A stretch of 21,862 bases of DNA from CAYVFC01 sp964450715 (GCA_964450715.1 CAYVFC010000137.1:1-21862); one strand, 5' to 3'; positions 7,792 to 17,100 are shown, counted from the stretch's first letter. Notes: generated from the letters alone by a model not told the origin. Made by a program: numbers and translations.

Positions 7792-7819
7792 TGGACAATT
7801 GGCCGGCCGATGGCATGAT
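7792..7819 (+). promoter_or_regulatory. Sigma70-like promoter of ilvBN
   Basis: TGGACA (7792-7797) and CATGAT (7814-7819) are spaced 16 bp, matching a housekeeping promoter. The leader before ilvB would be about 70 nt, with AGGAGA about 9 nt before the ATG. I see no attenuator with a terminator or a leader peptide rich in Ile/Leu/Val downstream of it. Confidence 0.5.
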
Positions 7820-7896
7820 GTTTTTCCTTTTTCTTTCCGGCCCGACGCGGGAATCGTTCCCCGGCAGGCGCGGCCGGAGTCCAGGAGACGTATTGA

Positions 7897-9606
7897 ATGG
7901 CTAGAGCACAGTCCAGCAAACCCACTACGGGTGCGGAACGGATGGTGAAGTGCCTGGGGGAAGAGGGCGTCGAGATCATCTTCGGGCTGCCCGGCGGCGC
8001 CGCCATCCCCCTGTTCGACGCGCTGGTCGGTTCTGAGATCCGGCTCATCCAGGTCAGGCACGAGCAGGGAGCCACCCACATGGCCGACGGCTACGCGCGG
8101 GCGACCGGCAAGCCCGGTGTGGTGGCCGTTACCTCGGGACCGGGCGCCACCAACACGGTAACCGGGCTGCTGACCGCGCTGATGGACTCCTCGCCGGTGG
8201 TGGTGCTGACCGGACAGACCGTGAAGTCGCTGCTGGGCAAGGACGCCTTTCAGGAAGCGGACGTGACCGGCATCACCTATCCGCTGGTCAAGCACAGCTA
8301 CCTGGTCACCGACGTCAACGACATCCCGCGCGTCTTCAAGGAGGCCTTCTACCTGGCCACCAGCGGCCGTCCCGGCCCGGTACTGATCGACGTGCCCAAG
8401 GACGTAGCCTCGACCGTCTGCACCGCGCCCCGGGCGGGCAAGGTGAGCATTCCGGGTTTCTCGGTGCCGGCTCACGCGGATCGCGCCGAGCTGCAGACGG
8501 CGGCCCGGCTCTTGAATGCCTCGCGCAGGCCCCTGCTGCTGCTGGGACAGGGAGCGGTGATCGCGCGGGCGCGCAAGGCGGTGACGGCGCTGGCCGAAAA
8601 GCTGAACAGCCCGGTGGTGACCACGCTGCTCGGCAAGGGGGCCATGGACGAAACCCACCGACTTCATCTCGGTATGCTGGGCATGCACGGAACCGCTTAC
8701 GCCAACATGGCGGTCATGGAGTGCGACCTGATCATGTCCATCGGCTCGCGCTGGGACGATCGCATCACCAGCAAGCTGGACGAGTTCTGCTCGAACGCCG
8801 CCCGCATCCACATCGACATCGATCCCTCCGAGTTCGACAAGACGGTCAAGTGCGACGTCCACCTGCTGGGCGATGCGCGCCTGGTGGTCGAGGATCTGCT
8901 CCCCCTGGTCAAGCCGCTCGACACCCGGCAGTGGGTGAGCAAGTGCAACGGCTGGCGCAAGAAGTACCCGCTCAAGTACCTGAAGAACGACAAGATGCGT
9001 ACCGCGCAGATCATCGATCATCTGGACAAGCTGACCAAAGGCAAGGCCATCGTGGTCACCGACGTGGGCCAGCACCAGATGTGGACCGCCCAGTTCATCC
9101 GGGTACGCTCCAGCCGCATGTGGCTGAGCTCGGGCGGAGCGGGCACCATGGGCTTCGGAATGCCCGCGGCCATCGGCGCACAGCTAGGCTGCCCGGACAA
9201 GCAGGTCTGGGCCGTGGTCGGCGACGGCGGCTTCCAGATGACGCAGGCCGAGCTGGCCACCGCCGCCATCCACAAGCTGCCCATCAAGGTCATCATCAGC
9301 AACAACCGCTACCTGGGCATGGTGAGGCAGTGGCAGGAGCTTTTCTTCGAGAACCGCCTCTCCGGAGTGGCGCTGCAGGGCAGCCCGGATTTCGTCAAGC
9401 TGGCCGAGGCCTACGGCGTCAAGGCGCTGCGAATCAACCGCCCGGGAGACATCGACCGGGTGCTGAAGGAAGCGGCCAGGTACCGCCGCGGCCCCTGTCT
9501 GATCGACGCGAATGTCTTCCAGGAAGACAACGTGTTTCCCATGATCCCGGCCGGCGCCCCCATCAGCGGGATGCTGATCGACAGACCAACCCCCGGTAAT
9601 AAGTAA
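7897..9606 (+). CDS. ilvB: Acetolactate synthase, large (catalytic) subunit
   Basis: A 569-residue ThDP- and FAD-dependent enzyme condensing two pyruvates to acetolactate (valine/leucine route), or pyruvate with 2-ketobutyrate (isoleucine route). Expected motifs are in order: the N-terminal Pyr domain with catalytic Glu56 in RHEQGATHMADGYAR, the central FAD domain, and the C-terminal PP domain with the ThDP/Mg motif GDGGFQM from residue 442 ending at Asn469-Asn470, then RYLGMVRQWQ. Length is typical. The ATG at 7897 has AGGAGA upstream. It forms an operon with the small-subunit gene 15 nt downstream. ilvC does not follow; the next gene is convergent, so the rest of the pathway lies elsewhere. 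The presence of the regulatory subunit next door supports the anabolic enzyme rather than a catabolic AlsS. Confidence 0.97.
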   Translation: MARAQSSKPTTGAERMVKCLGEEGVEIIFGLPGGAAIPLFDALVGSEIRLIQVRHEQGATHMADGYARATGKPGVVAVTSGPGATNTVTGLLTALMDSSPVVVLTGQTVKSLLGKDAFQEADVTGITYPLVKHSYLVTDVNDIPRVFKEAFYLATSGRPGPVLIDVPKDVASTVCTAPRAGKVSIPGFSVPAHADRAELQTAARLLNASRRPLLLLGQGAVIARARKAVTALAEKLNSPVVTTLLGKGAMDETHRLHLGMLGMHGTAYANMAVMECDLIMSIGSRWDDRITSKLDEFCSNAARIHIDIDPSEFDKTVKCDVHLLGDARLVVEDLLPLVKPLDTRQWVSKCNGWRKKYPLKYLKNDKMRTAQIIDHLDKLTKGKAIVVTDVGQHQMWTAQFIRVRSSRMWLSSGGAGTMGFGMPAAIGAQLGCPDKQVWAVVGDGGFQMTQAELATAAIHKLPIKVIISNNRYLGMVRQWQELFFENRLSGVALQGSPDFVKLAEAYGVKALRINRPGDIDRVLKEAARYRRGPCLIDANVFQEDNVFPMIPAGAPISGMLIDRPTPGNK

Positions 9607-9621
9607 CGAGGGGAAATCCCC

Positions 9622-10164
9622 ATGCAGAATACCGTAGCCAAGAAGAACCTCTACACGCTGTCGCTGGTGGTACGCGACCGACCGGGCGTGCTGGTGCGCA
9701 TCGCCCTGGTCTTCGCCCGGCGCGGCTACAACATCGCCAGCCTGACCGTGAGCCCCGGCGCCGAGGGGGGCTTTTCCCGCATGACCATCACCTGCAGCGG
9801 CGATCCGGAAACGCTGGAGCAGATCATCAAGCAGCTGGCCAAGCTGATCGACGTGGTCTACGTGACCGACCACGCGGGCGAGACGCCCATCGAGGTCGAG
9901 ATAGCCCTGGTAAAGATCAGGAGCACCCTGGACAACCGCACCGAAATCCTGCAGATCGCCGAGCACTACAAGGCCAAGGTGGTCGACTACGGGGCGGAGA
10001 CCCTGATCCTGCGCGTGGAGGGAACCAGCGAGAAGGTCGAGGTCTTCCACGCCCTGCTCAAGAGCTACAACGTCGAGGAGCTGGTCCGCTCGGGCAAGAT
10101 CGTCATGGACCGCGGCCCCAGTCAGTTCGCCCACATGCTCAAGAACGGGGGCAAATCCCGGTAA
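9622..10164 (+). CDS. ilvN: Acetolactate synthase, small (regulatory) subunit
   Basis: A 180-residue partner of the catalytic subunit that raises its activity and confers feedback inhibition, classically by valine. Residues 10-85 are an ACT domain: LSLVVRDRPGVLVRIALVFA, RGYNIASLTVSPG and SRMTITCSGD. The rest is the usual second ALS-SS domain (EIALVKIRS, VDYGAETLILRVEGT). Length fits the longer IlvH/IlvN form, which carries both domains. The ATG at 9622 has GAGGGGAAA upstream. It ends the operon, 8 nt from the end of a convergent gene, with no obvious terminator between. Whether ilvN or ilvH is the better symbol is a matter of naming. Confidence 0.95.
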   Translation: MQNTVAKKNLYTLSLVVRDRPGVLVRIALVFARRGYNIASLTVSPGAEGGFSRMTITCSGDPETLEQIIKQLAKLIDVVYVTDHAGETPIEVEIALVKIRSTLDNRTEILQIAEHYKAKVVDYGAETLILRVEGTSEKVEVFHALLKSYNVEELVRSGKIVMDRGPSQFAHMLKNGGKSR

Positions 10165-10172
10165 AAACGGGG

Positions 10173-10772
10173 CTACAAGAAGTCGACCGGGCCCGCGCCC
10201 TGGCGCGTGACCACCGGCTCGTCGCCCGACAGGTCGATGATGGTCGAGGGGGTGACCCCGCAGGTATCGGCGTCGATGACCAGGTCCAGCTGCGGGAAGC
10301 TCTGGTCGATCTCGGCCGGGTCGATCAGGACCTCGTCCCCCCGCGAAGCGCTGGTAGAGACGATGGGACGCCCCAGCGCCTTGACCAGGGCGATGGCGAC
10401 CGGATGATCGGGAACGCGGATGCCGACGGTCTTGCGCTTCATCATCAAGACCTTGGGCACCTCGCGGGTTGCCTTGAGGATGAAGGTGTAGGGACCGGGC
10501 ACCAGCCGTTTCATGATCCGGTAGGCGCTGTCGTTCACGAAGCCGTAGGAGGCGATATCGCTCAGGTCGGGACAGACGAAGGACATCAGGTGCTCCCGCG
10601 GCATCGCCTTGATCTGGTAGATGCGGTCCACCGCTTTCTTGTTGGTGATGTCGCAGCCCAGCCCGTAGACCGTGTCCGTCGGGTAGGCGATGATGCCACC
10701 CTGCTCGAGCACTTCCTTTGCCCGCTCGATCTTGCGCGGTTGCGGATGCTGGGGGTTGATGGCCAGACGCAT
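10173..10772 (-). CDS. YciO-type member of the Sua5/YciO/YrdC family
   Basis: A 199-residue protein with the YrdC fold that binds ATP and RNA. Family members TsaC and Sua5 make threonylcarbamoyl-AMP for tRNA t6A. This one follows the YciO branch: INPQHP at the N-terminus, GGIIAYPTDTVYGLGCDI at 25-42, GPYTFILKATREVP, KRKTVGIRVPDHP and a C-terminal STIIDLSGDEPVVTRQGAG. The Sua5 NPL stretch after the KGR-like loop is replaced by MPREHLMSFVCPDL, which is why I do not call it TsaC. YciO's own role is unsettled. The start at 10772 matches the known YciO N-terminus; an open frame extends upstream to 10946, but its first 58 codons read as non-coding. No strong ribosome site is visible. Confidence 0.9.
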   Translation of the reverse strand: MRLAINPQHPQPRKIERAKEVLEQGGIIAYPTDTVYGLGCDITNKKAVDRIYQIKAMPREHLMSFVCPDLSDIASYGFVNDSAYRIMKRLVPGPYTFILKATREVPKVLMMKRKTVGIRVPDHPVAIALVKALGRPIVSTSASRGDEVLIDPAEIDQSFPQLDLVIDADTCGVTPSTIIDLSGDEPVVTRQGAGPVDFL

Positions 10773-10878
10773 GAGGAGATCCAGAGGTGCGGGGCGTCTA
10801 GCCGCTCGTCTGCCGCCGGTCAAGCTCCCGGTATGCGGCGCGAGGCGAAAAGGGGTTGCCAGGCGGCCGGCGATCGGT

Positions 10879-10906
10879 AAAAAATTCGGCGCCTGTCGCG
10901 GGCGCC
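10879..10906 (-). terminator. Terminator-like hairpin in the yciO leader
   Basis: On the minus strand GGCGCC (10901-10906) and GGCGCC (10888-10893) flank a 7-nt loop, and the stem is followed after GAA by six T residues. It lies about 107 nt before the YciO-type start, with no minus-strand gene upstream, so if real it would act in the leader. The stem is only 6 bp and could be chance. Confidence 0.25.
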
Positions 10907-10949
10907 CCGCTCCTTGCCCCTTCCGGCTCCGCCGCCCGGTTCTCATCGG

Positions 10950-11453
10950 ATGACAGAAAGCGAATCAAAACCCTTCCTGGTCCTGACCGCCATCTGCGAC
11001 GCCTCCGCCCGTCCGGCCGCCGTCACCCGCGGGCACGGGGAGGCGATGGAACGTGCGCTGAACGCCGCCGGCTCTCATCAGATCGACGGGCTGGACCTGG
11101 TCGAGCTTCCCATCTCTCCTCCCGCCTTTGCCGCGCTCAGAAAGCACCTGGGCGAGAGCCCGGATACGGTCACCGTGTACGATCTGTTCCCGCTCTCCGC
11201 GCGGCTCGACCCGCGTTACCGGACCCTGGCCGGCCAGTTCCTGGCCGCCGAAGCGCTGTGGGCGCTGGAGGAGCAGGGGCTGCTGCAGGGCGTTCCCTTC
11301 AGCATCAAGTTCGAGCTGCCAAAGGGGTGGGACAAGGACCCGAAGAAGCTGCACGGCAAGCTGATCGAGGCCGGAGCGCTCGATCTGGACCAGAGCGCGA
11401 TCGCGACCTTCAAGCAGATCCGCGCAGCCTGGGAGGCCTCCGCGCGGCGGTGA
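10950..11453 (+). CDS. Unrecognised protein (167 aa)
   Basis: I do not recognise this protein. It reads as a soluble alpha/beta protein with good coding character: FLVLTAICDASARPAAV near the start, LVELPISPPAFAALRKHL, VTVYDLFPLSARLDPRYR, a helical LAAEALWALEEQGLL, then VPFSIKFELPKGWDKDPKKL and a C-terminal helix rich in Ala. There is no signal peptide, membrane segment, Cys pair or nucleotide-binding motif. The ATG at 10950 is chosen because residues before it are Pro-rich and unlike the rest; no clear ribosome site is seen, so the start is uncertain. It is divergent from the YciO-type gene and convergent with the radical SAM gene, hence probably transcribed alone. Confidence 0.6.
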   Translation: MTESESKPFLVLTAICDASARPAAVTRGHGEAMERALNAAGSHQIDGLDLVELPISPPAFAALRKHLGESPDTVTVYDLFPLSARLDPRYRTLAGQFLAAEALWALEEQGLLQGVPFSIKFELPKGWDKDPKKLHGKLIEAGALDLDQSAIATFKQIRAAWEASARR

Positions 11454-11464
11454 GCCCCTCTGTT

Positions 11465-11490
11465 GTCATTTCGAGCAAAGCGAGAAATCT
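11465..11490 (+). repeat. REP-like palindrome, copy 1
   Basis: GTCATTTCGAGCAAAGCGAG followed by AAATCT. It is an imperfect inverted repeat (ATTTC with GAAAT around GC-aaa-GC) of a type found dispersed in many bacterial genomes. It lies in the 40-nt gap between two convergent genes, ending next to the radical SAM stop codon. Confidence 0.6.
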
Positions 11491-11493
11491 CGA

Positions 11494-12603
11494 CTACGGC
11501 TGGTAGAGGCAGAGCGGATCGCTCTCGAAGGGATCGCCCAGCATGGTGAAGGCGCGCGCGCGCGAGCCGCCGCACATCCAGCGGAACTCGCAGCGCCCGC
11601 AGCGGCCCCGGTATTGGTCCGCGTCGCGGAGCTGAATCAAGAAGGGCGACTCTCTATAGAGCCTATCCAGCGGCGTCTGCTTGACGTTGCCCAGGCAGGG
11701 ATGGGGCAAAAACCCCGCCGGAAATACCTCGCCGGTATGCGAAACGAAGATGACTCCGTTTCCATCGCGAATACCGAAACCCATGCTGGTGGCGAGCTTC
11801 TCCAGCTCTCGCCCGACCGTCCCCTCGCGCAGCTTTTGCTGCAGGAGATAGCGCCGGTAGTGCGGGGCCTCCACCGTGCTCAGGTGAAAGGGGGCTTGCG
11901 CGGATAGGCGGTAGATCCAGGCGAACAGCTCCTCTACCCGCTCGGCGGTGGGGATCCCCAGCTCGGTTCCCCGGCCGACGGGCACCAGCAAGAAAAGGCT
12001 CCAGCGTCGAACCGGCGGGTGCGCCTCCCGGACCAGCAGCTCGTACAGGGCCGGCAGGTCCGAGAGGGTATCGGCCGTCACCGTGGTGTTCACCTGCACG
12101 CTGAGCCCGAGCTCGCGCGCCCAGCCGAGCGCCTGAAGCGCGCGGTCGAAGGTGCCCTCGACCTGCCGGAAACCGTCGTGGCGCTCGGCCGAGGAGCCGT
12201 CCAGGCTGACCCCCAGCGCCATCACGCCCAGCCGCTTGAGCTCGCTCAGGTGGCGACGTTCCAGCAGCGGGGTGGTGGCGGGGGTGATGGCCATCGGTAC
12301 GCGCTGATCGCGCCCGTAGGCGATGAGCTCGAAGATATCCTCCCGCTTCATCGGATCGCCCCCGGTGAGAACGACCATGCTCCCCATGCCGCTGGCGCAC
12401 CGCAGCAGGTCGCGCCCCTGCGCGGTGTCGAGCTCGTCCGGATGGCGCTCCGGGTCGGCGTCCGCGCGGCAGTGCTGGCAGGCCAGATCGCAGGCCCGGG
12501 TGGTCTCCCAGTAGATGTTGCGCGGAGCCCGCGAGAATACGAAGGCCGGGTACTCGCCTCCGCTTCGCTCTGCGCCCAGACCCTTGAATCCGCTCTCGTG
12601 CAT
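11494..12603 (-). CDS. Radical SAM/SPASM protein, AhbD/NirJ-like
   Basis: A 369-residue enzyme of the radical SAM class, which cleaves S-adenosylmethionine at a 4Fe-4S cluster to start radical chemistry. The cluster motif CDLACQHC gives Cys38, Cys42 and Cys45, followed by VVLTGGDPMKRED, the SAM-contacting GGDP. The C-terminus is a SPASM-like region binding a second cluster: Cys335-x2-Cys338-x5-Cys344-GGSRARAF and Cys365. The CGGSRARA signature is shared with proteins related to AhbD and NirJ of haem b/d1 synthesis and with the family modelled as TIGR04053. No haem gene or peptide precursor is nearby, so the substrate is unknown. The ATG at 12603 has GGAG upstream; a GTG one codon earlier is equally possible. 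REP-like sequences flank the gene on both sides. Confidence 0.88.
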   Translation of the reverse strand: MHESGFKGLGAERSGGEYPAFVFSRAPRNIYWETTRACDLACQHCRADADPERHPDELDTAQGRDLLRCASGMGSMVVLTGGDPMKREDIFELIAYGRDQRVPMAITPATTPLLERRHLSELKRLGVMALGVSLDGSSAERHDGFRQVEGTFDRALQALGWARELGLSVQVNTTVTADTLSDLPALYELLVREAHPPVRRWSLFLLVPVGRGTELGIPTAERVEELFAWIYRLSAQAPFHLSTVEAPHYRRYLLQQKLREGTVGRELEKLATSMGFGIRDGNGVIFVSHTGEVFPAGFLPHPCLGNVKQTPLDRLYRESPFLIQLRDADQYRGRCGRCEFRWMCGGSRARAFTMLGDPFESDPLCLYQP

Positions 12604-12634
12604 CACTCCCGGCTCCGGAACCCTCTGTCAGAAG

Positions 12635-12672
12635 CTCTTGTAGCGTCATTTCGATCGGACGCAAGAGCGTCT
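12635..12672 (+). repeat. REP-like inverted repeat, copy 2
   Basis: GCTCTT and GCGTC on the left pair with GACGC and AAGAGC on the right, around ATTTCGATCG. It contains GTCATTTCGA (12645-12654), the same 10-mer and orientation as 11465-11474. It lies upstream of the radical SAM gene and of surE, between these divergent genes. Confidence 0.5.
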
Positions 12673-12725
12673 AGTGGGGCCGGTCCGCGTTGCAATACGG
12701 AGAGGTACGTCGTATCCCCTTTCCC

Positions 12726-13538
12726 GTGGAAGAATCGCCCGTCATCCTGCTCACCAACGACGACGGCGTACGGGCCGAGGGGCTGATCGCGCTGAGAAAC
12801 GCCCTGTCGCCGGTCGGACGGGTGGTGGTGGTGGCGCCGGTCGCCCAGCAGAGCGCTTGCAGCCACGCGGTCACCCTGCAGCGTCCGCTGCGCTACGAAC
12901 GGCACGATCCCGACACCTTTTCCGTGGACGGAACCCCGGCCGACTGCGTCTACCTGGCGCTGTTTGCCGAACGGTTTCTGCCGAGGCGTCCGGATCTGGT
13001 GCTCAGCGGCATCAACCACGGCGTGAACCTGGGCACGGACGTCTTCTACTCGGGAACGGTGGCCGGGGCGCGGGAGGCGGCCTTCCGGGCAATTCCGGCC
13101 ATGGCCTTCTCCCACGAGCTGGACGAGCAGCCGCCCGACTTCGCCGCCCTGGCAGAGATCGCGCGAGAGATGGCCCTGCGCCTGCTGGAGACGCCGATGA
13201 CTGACGGGCGGGCCCCGCTGCTCAACGTGAACTTCCCGCGCGGACGCTTCCGTGGCGCGCGTACCACCCATCTGGCCAGAAGGGTCTACCAAGACCGCGT
13301 CATCTCGCGGACCGACCCCTACGGTGCCGAGTACTTCTGGCTGGGAGGACGCCCGGTGATCCGAGAGCAGACCGAGGGCTCCGACGTCGACGCCGTCAAC
13401 CGGGGCTATGTTTCCGTCACCCCGCTGGCGCTGGAGGCGATCGATGCGGCCCAGCTACCAGCCGCCGCCGAGGTGGCGGCTGTCGTCGAAGCCGACGGAA
13501 CCGCGCGTCAACGGTCGGAGGGGGGTATGGGGAACTGA
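12726..13538 (+). CDS. surE: 5'/3'-nucleotidase SurE
   Basis: A 270-residue metal-dependent phosphatase that removes phosphate from nucleoside 5'- or 3'-monophosphates and can shorten polyphosphate; it is cytoplasmic and associated with stationary-phase survival. Active-site signatures are clear: ILLTNDDG with Asp12 and Asp13, QQSACSHA with the metal-ligand Ser43, and SGINHGVNLG with Asn97. The C-terminal VDAVNRGYVSVTPL is also typical, followed by a slightly long variable tail. The start is uncertain: GTG 12726 gives the usual short N-terminus, while an in-frame TTG at 12690 would add 12 residues. No Shine-Dalgarno sequence is well placed for either. apt follows 107 nt downstream; the two could cooperate in nucleotide salvage. 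Confidence 0.93.
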   Translation: MEESPVILLTNDDGVRAEGLIALRNALSPVGRVVVVAPVAQQSACSHAVTLQRPLRYERHDPDTFSVDGTPADCVYLALFAERFLPRRPDLVLSGINHGVNLGTDVFYSGTVAGAREAAFRAIPAMAFSHELDEQPPDFAALAEIAREMALRLLETPMTDGRAPLLNVNFPRGRFRGARTTHLARRVYQDRVISRTDPYGAEYFWLGGRPVIREQTEGSDVDAVNRGYVSVTPLALEAIDAAQLPAAAEVAAVVEADGTARQRSEGGMGN

Positions 13539-13645
13539 GATGACCTCGCTGGAATCCGAGGTGTAGCGGTGTGGAATCGTTTACCGGCCCATCGCTCGGC
13601 AAATATCGCCGATCGCAGCAATAACGCCAGCCAACCGGAGGAATC

Positions 13646-14176
13646 ATGACCGACGATCGAATCAAGCTCATCCGCAACCGTATCCGGGATATCCCCGATT
13701 TTCCCAAGCCCGGAATCGTCTTCAAGGACATCACGCCGTTGCTCGGCGACCCGGCGGCCTTCGGCGCCTGTCTCGAGCTCTTCGAGGAGAAGCTGGCGAA
13801 GGTGGAGATCGATGTCATCATGGGCATCGAGTCGCGCGGTTTCATCTTCGGAGGCGCGCTGGCCTACAAGATGAAAAAGCGCTTCGTCCCGGCGCGCAAG
13901 CCCGGCAAGCTGCCCTACGAGAAGATCCGCATCGAGTACGCGCTGGAGTACGGGACCGACGCGCTGGAGGTGCACAAGGACGCGGTCGCCAAGGGCGAGA
14001 AGGTACTGGTGCTCGACGACCTGCTGGCCACGGGCGGCACCGCCAGCGGAACCTGCGAGCTGGTCCGCAAGCTCGGCGGCGAGGTGGCGGCGGTGGCCTT
14101 CGTGGTAGAGCTGGCCTTCCTGAACGGTGCCGAGAAGCTGGCGCCCATAAAGCCCATCTCGCTGATCGCGTACTGA
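13646..14176 (+). CDS. apt: Adenine phosphoribosyltransferase
   Basis: A 176-residue purine salvage enzyme making AMP from adenine and PRPP in the cytoplasm. Hallmarks are the N-terminal IRDIPDFPKPGIVFKDITPL, GIESRGFIFGGALAYKMKK, the RKPGKLPYE loop, and the PRPP-binding motif VLVLDDLLATGGTA with Asp124-Asp125. Length is standard. GGAGGAAT just before the ATG at 13646 is one of the best ribosome sites in the window. It follows surE in the same direction and ends 13 nt from the stop of the convergent kinase gene, with no visible terminator between them. Confidence 0.97.
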   Translation: MTDDRIKLIRNRIRDIPDFPKPGIVFKDITPLLGDPAAFGACLELFEEKLAKVEIDVIMGIESRGFIFGGALAYKMKKRFVPARKPGKLPYEKIRIEYALEYGTDALEVHKDAVAKGEKVLVLDDLLATGGTASGTCELVRKLGGEVAAVAFVVELAFLNGAEKLAPIKPISLIAY

Positions 14177-14189
14177 TACGCTATCGGGG

Positions 14190-17100
14190 TTAGACCTGGT
14201 ACATCACGCGTTCGGAGAGGCGGTTGATCGCGTTGATTCCCTGGTTCCAGCTGATCTGCTGAAACATATCCCTCGCGCGGCCGACCAGATCGTCGCCGCG
14301 TTCGCCGCCCGCCTCGGCCAGCGCCAGCAAGCACTCGCCCGCGCTGCGGCGGTCTCCGAGCTCTACGAAAGCACGCAGGGCCGCCCGCAGCTCCTCCTCT
14401 CCCGCCTTGAGCCTCCCGGCGCTGGTCAGCATGGTGCCGAGCAGGTAGCGGCTGCGCGCCTCGCCCAGGATCGACTTTTCCTGCCGGGCGCAGTTGAGCG
14501 CTTCGCGGGCGTTCTCCAGCGCCACGTTGATATCGCCCTTAAGCTGCAAGCGTAGCTCGGCCAGCTCCGCGAACAGGCGCCACAACCCGGGCAGGGGCGA
14601 ATCCGGCTCCCCGTCGACGTCGCCGCTGCTCCGCGCGATACGCACCCCCTCCTCCAGCTCGTTCGCCGCCCTGTTCAGATCGCCGATGCCGGCCAGTACA
14701 CGGCCCAGCTCCAGGTAGCTCTCGGCCAGAAGCTGCGGGCTTCCCGCCGCGTAAGCCCTTCCCACCGCCTGCTGGGCTACTCGCAACGCGTCCTCGGCCC
14801 GGTCGCGTCCCAGCTCGAAGCGCGCCATGCTGCGTAGCAGCTGGGCGTGGAGCAGTGGATTACCCGCCGCCGCTTCGATGGCCTCCTTCAGGACCAGCTC
14901 CACGCCCACCGTGTCCTTCGAGTAGCGCATGCTGTCGGCGAGCTTGAGAGCCAGCTCCAGGCAGAGGCCGTCGTCCGGTTCCATCAGCAGCTGCCAGCGG
15001 GCGATGTGCAGCGCTCGGCGAAAATGGAGCGCCGCGCCCGAGTCGTCCAGGCACTGTTCGGACAGCTCGCCTGCTCGCTGTACGATGTCCAGCGCCAGGT
15101 CCCCCATCCGGGCCTCGTAAGCGTGCCGGGCCAGGGTGATGGGATCGAAAACCGCCGGGTCGTACAGCTCGACCACCCGCCGGTGCAACTCGCGGCGAGC
15201 CACCGCGGGCATCTGTTCCCGGGCGATCTGCGCGATGATCTTGTGGGAGACGACCAGCTGCTTATCGGTCTGCGGGAGCAGCAACCCCCTGCGCACCAGC
15301 AGCTTCAGCGCCGGCTCCCAGGGCTCGCCGTTCTCGAAGAGCGTCTGCGCGATCTCCGGCAGGGCGGCCAGCCCCATCGTGCACACGATCTGCAACAGCT
15401 TGAGAGGCGAAGCCGGCAAGCGACTGATGCGCAGCGCGATGAGATCGCTCCCGGTCACCTCCACCTCGCTACCGCCCTCGGCTATCAGGCGCAGGGCGTG
15501 CACCATGTACAGCGCATTTCCGGCCGCCGCGTTGACCACCGCGTCGGCAACCCGGTTCCAGGAGGAGCCCTTGGACGGAAGGATGGCGCGGGCCAACTGC
15601 TCGGCTCCCTCGCGCACAATGGGACCGGGGCGAACGACCTGCTCGGCCATGCCCAGCAGCGAGCTCTCGCTCTCGGCGGTCAGCACCACCTTGACCTCCG
15701 TCCCGGCCGCCGCCGCGCAGAGCTCGCGCAAGAACACGAGCGAGGCATCGTCGTACTCCTCCACCTCGTCGAAGAACAGGCAGAGGCCCAGACCGCTCAT
15801 ACGGCTGCAGAGCAGTACCCGCCGCGCGGACGCGGTGGCCTCGCGCAAGCGCACGGCGTATTCGGGCTTCTCCCCGGGCGCCGCCACGCCCAGCAGCTGA
15901 CAGAGCCCGAATACGTCCTCGGGAGCCAAGCCGGCATCGTCGACACTGCGTTTGAGGATATTCAGATCAAGCTCGTCCGTTCCCAGGACCTGTCCCAGCA
16001 CCGAGCGGATGGGAAACCAGGGCTGGCGCGCTAGACCCGGATCCGGTCCCGAGGACGCGACCGGCCGGTCCGACTCCCGGGCCATCTTGCCCAGCACGCT
16101 GAGCAGCGAGGTCTTGCCGCTGCCCGCCGGCCCCACCACCGCCAACACGTTCCTCCCGCTGTTGAGGAACTCCGCCAGCGCATCGCACTCGGATTCCCGG
16201 TCCACCAGCGGCAGGTCCAGCGTTCGCTCCACGCGCAGGCGCCGGTCCAAGGTGCGGTCGAAGAGCCGGGCGGAACGGCCTGACGATTCCCCTTCCGGCG
16301 CCGTGCTGAGACGACCGGAAGGGAAGCTCGCGGGACGGCTCGATCGAGTGCCGGCCGGCCGTGACGAGGCCGAGGGATACCCGCTGTCCCTCTCCCCCAC
16401 CGGGGCGCCGCAAGCTTTGCAGTACTTGGAGAGGATCTCGACTTGATCGCCGCAGCAGGGACAGGGGAAGTGCGAGCACCTGCCCATCTCCTCGGCAAAG
16501 GCGGACTGAAGATCAGACACGCTCTGGAAGCGCTCCCGCGGGTTCCGTTTCAGGCAGCGGGCCACCAGCCGCTCGATCACCACCGGAAATTCCAGATCCG
16601 ATGCCGCCCGCAGGGACCCGGGATCGGAGTGCATCTGCAGCATGATGATCTCTACCGGCGAGGGGGCGGCGAACATCTCGCGCCCGGTCAACATGTAATA
16701 AAGGACGGCGCCGCAGGCGTAGACGTCGCTCAACTTGGACACTTGCCCCTCGATCTGCTCGGGCGCCATGAACCCCGGGGTGCCGAAGATCTGTCCCTGC
16801 ATCGACAAGCGCGTTATCGAATCGGCCTTTTCCAGCAGCTTGGCGATGCCGAAGTCAACCACCTTCACCCGGCTCTCCCCGGTGCGCATCGGAGTGATCA
16901 TGATGTTTTCGGGCTTCAGGTCGCGGTGAACGATCCCCTGGCCGTGCGCCTCCTCCACGGCCGACAGTATCTGGTCGAAGATGCGATAGGCTCTGGGTAG
17001 CGAGAGCCGTCCCTGTTGCTCCACGTGGTGGGAAAGCGTGGTGCCGGGAACGAACTCGTTCACCATGTAGAGCAGCCCGGCGGCCGTCTGCCCGAAGTCG

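Noticed and set aside
7815..7904. Possible leader peptide before ilvB beginning MMFFLFL
   Set aside because: Its first ATG overlaps the likely -10 hexamer, so it would not be transcribed, and it lacks runs of Ile/Val codons and a terminator.
7672..9075. 467-codon minus-strand frame
   Set aside because: It is mostly antisense to ilvB and has no recognisable motif.
10773..10946. N-terminal extension of the YciO-type protein
   Set aside because: The 58 extra codons are Arg/Pro/Gly-rich, and YciO homologues begin at the INPQHP region.
13543..13562. Hairpin ACCTCG/CGAGGT after surE as terminator
   Set aside because: It has a 6-bp stem with no following T-run.
14847..16034. 395-codon plus-strand frame
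   Set aside because: It is antisense to the kinase-AAA-TPR gene, whose domains are clear; the frame has Gln/His/Arg-rich shadow composition.
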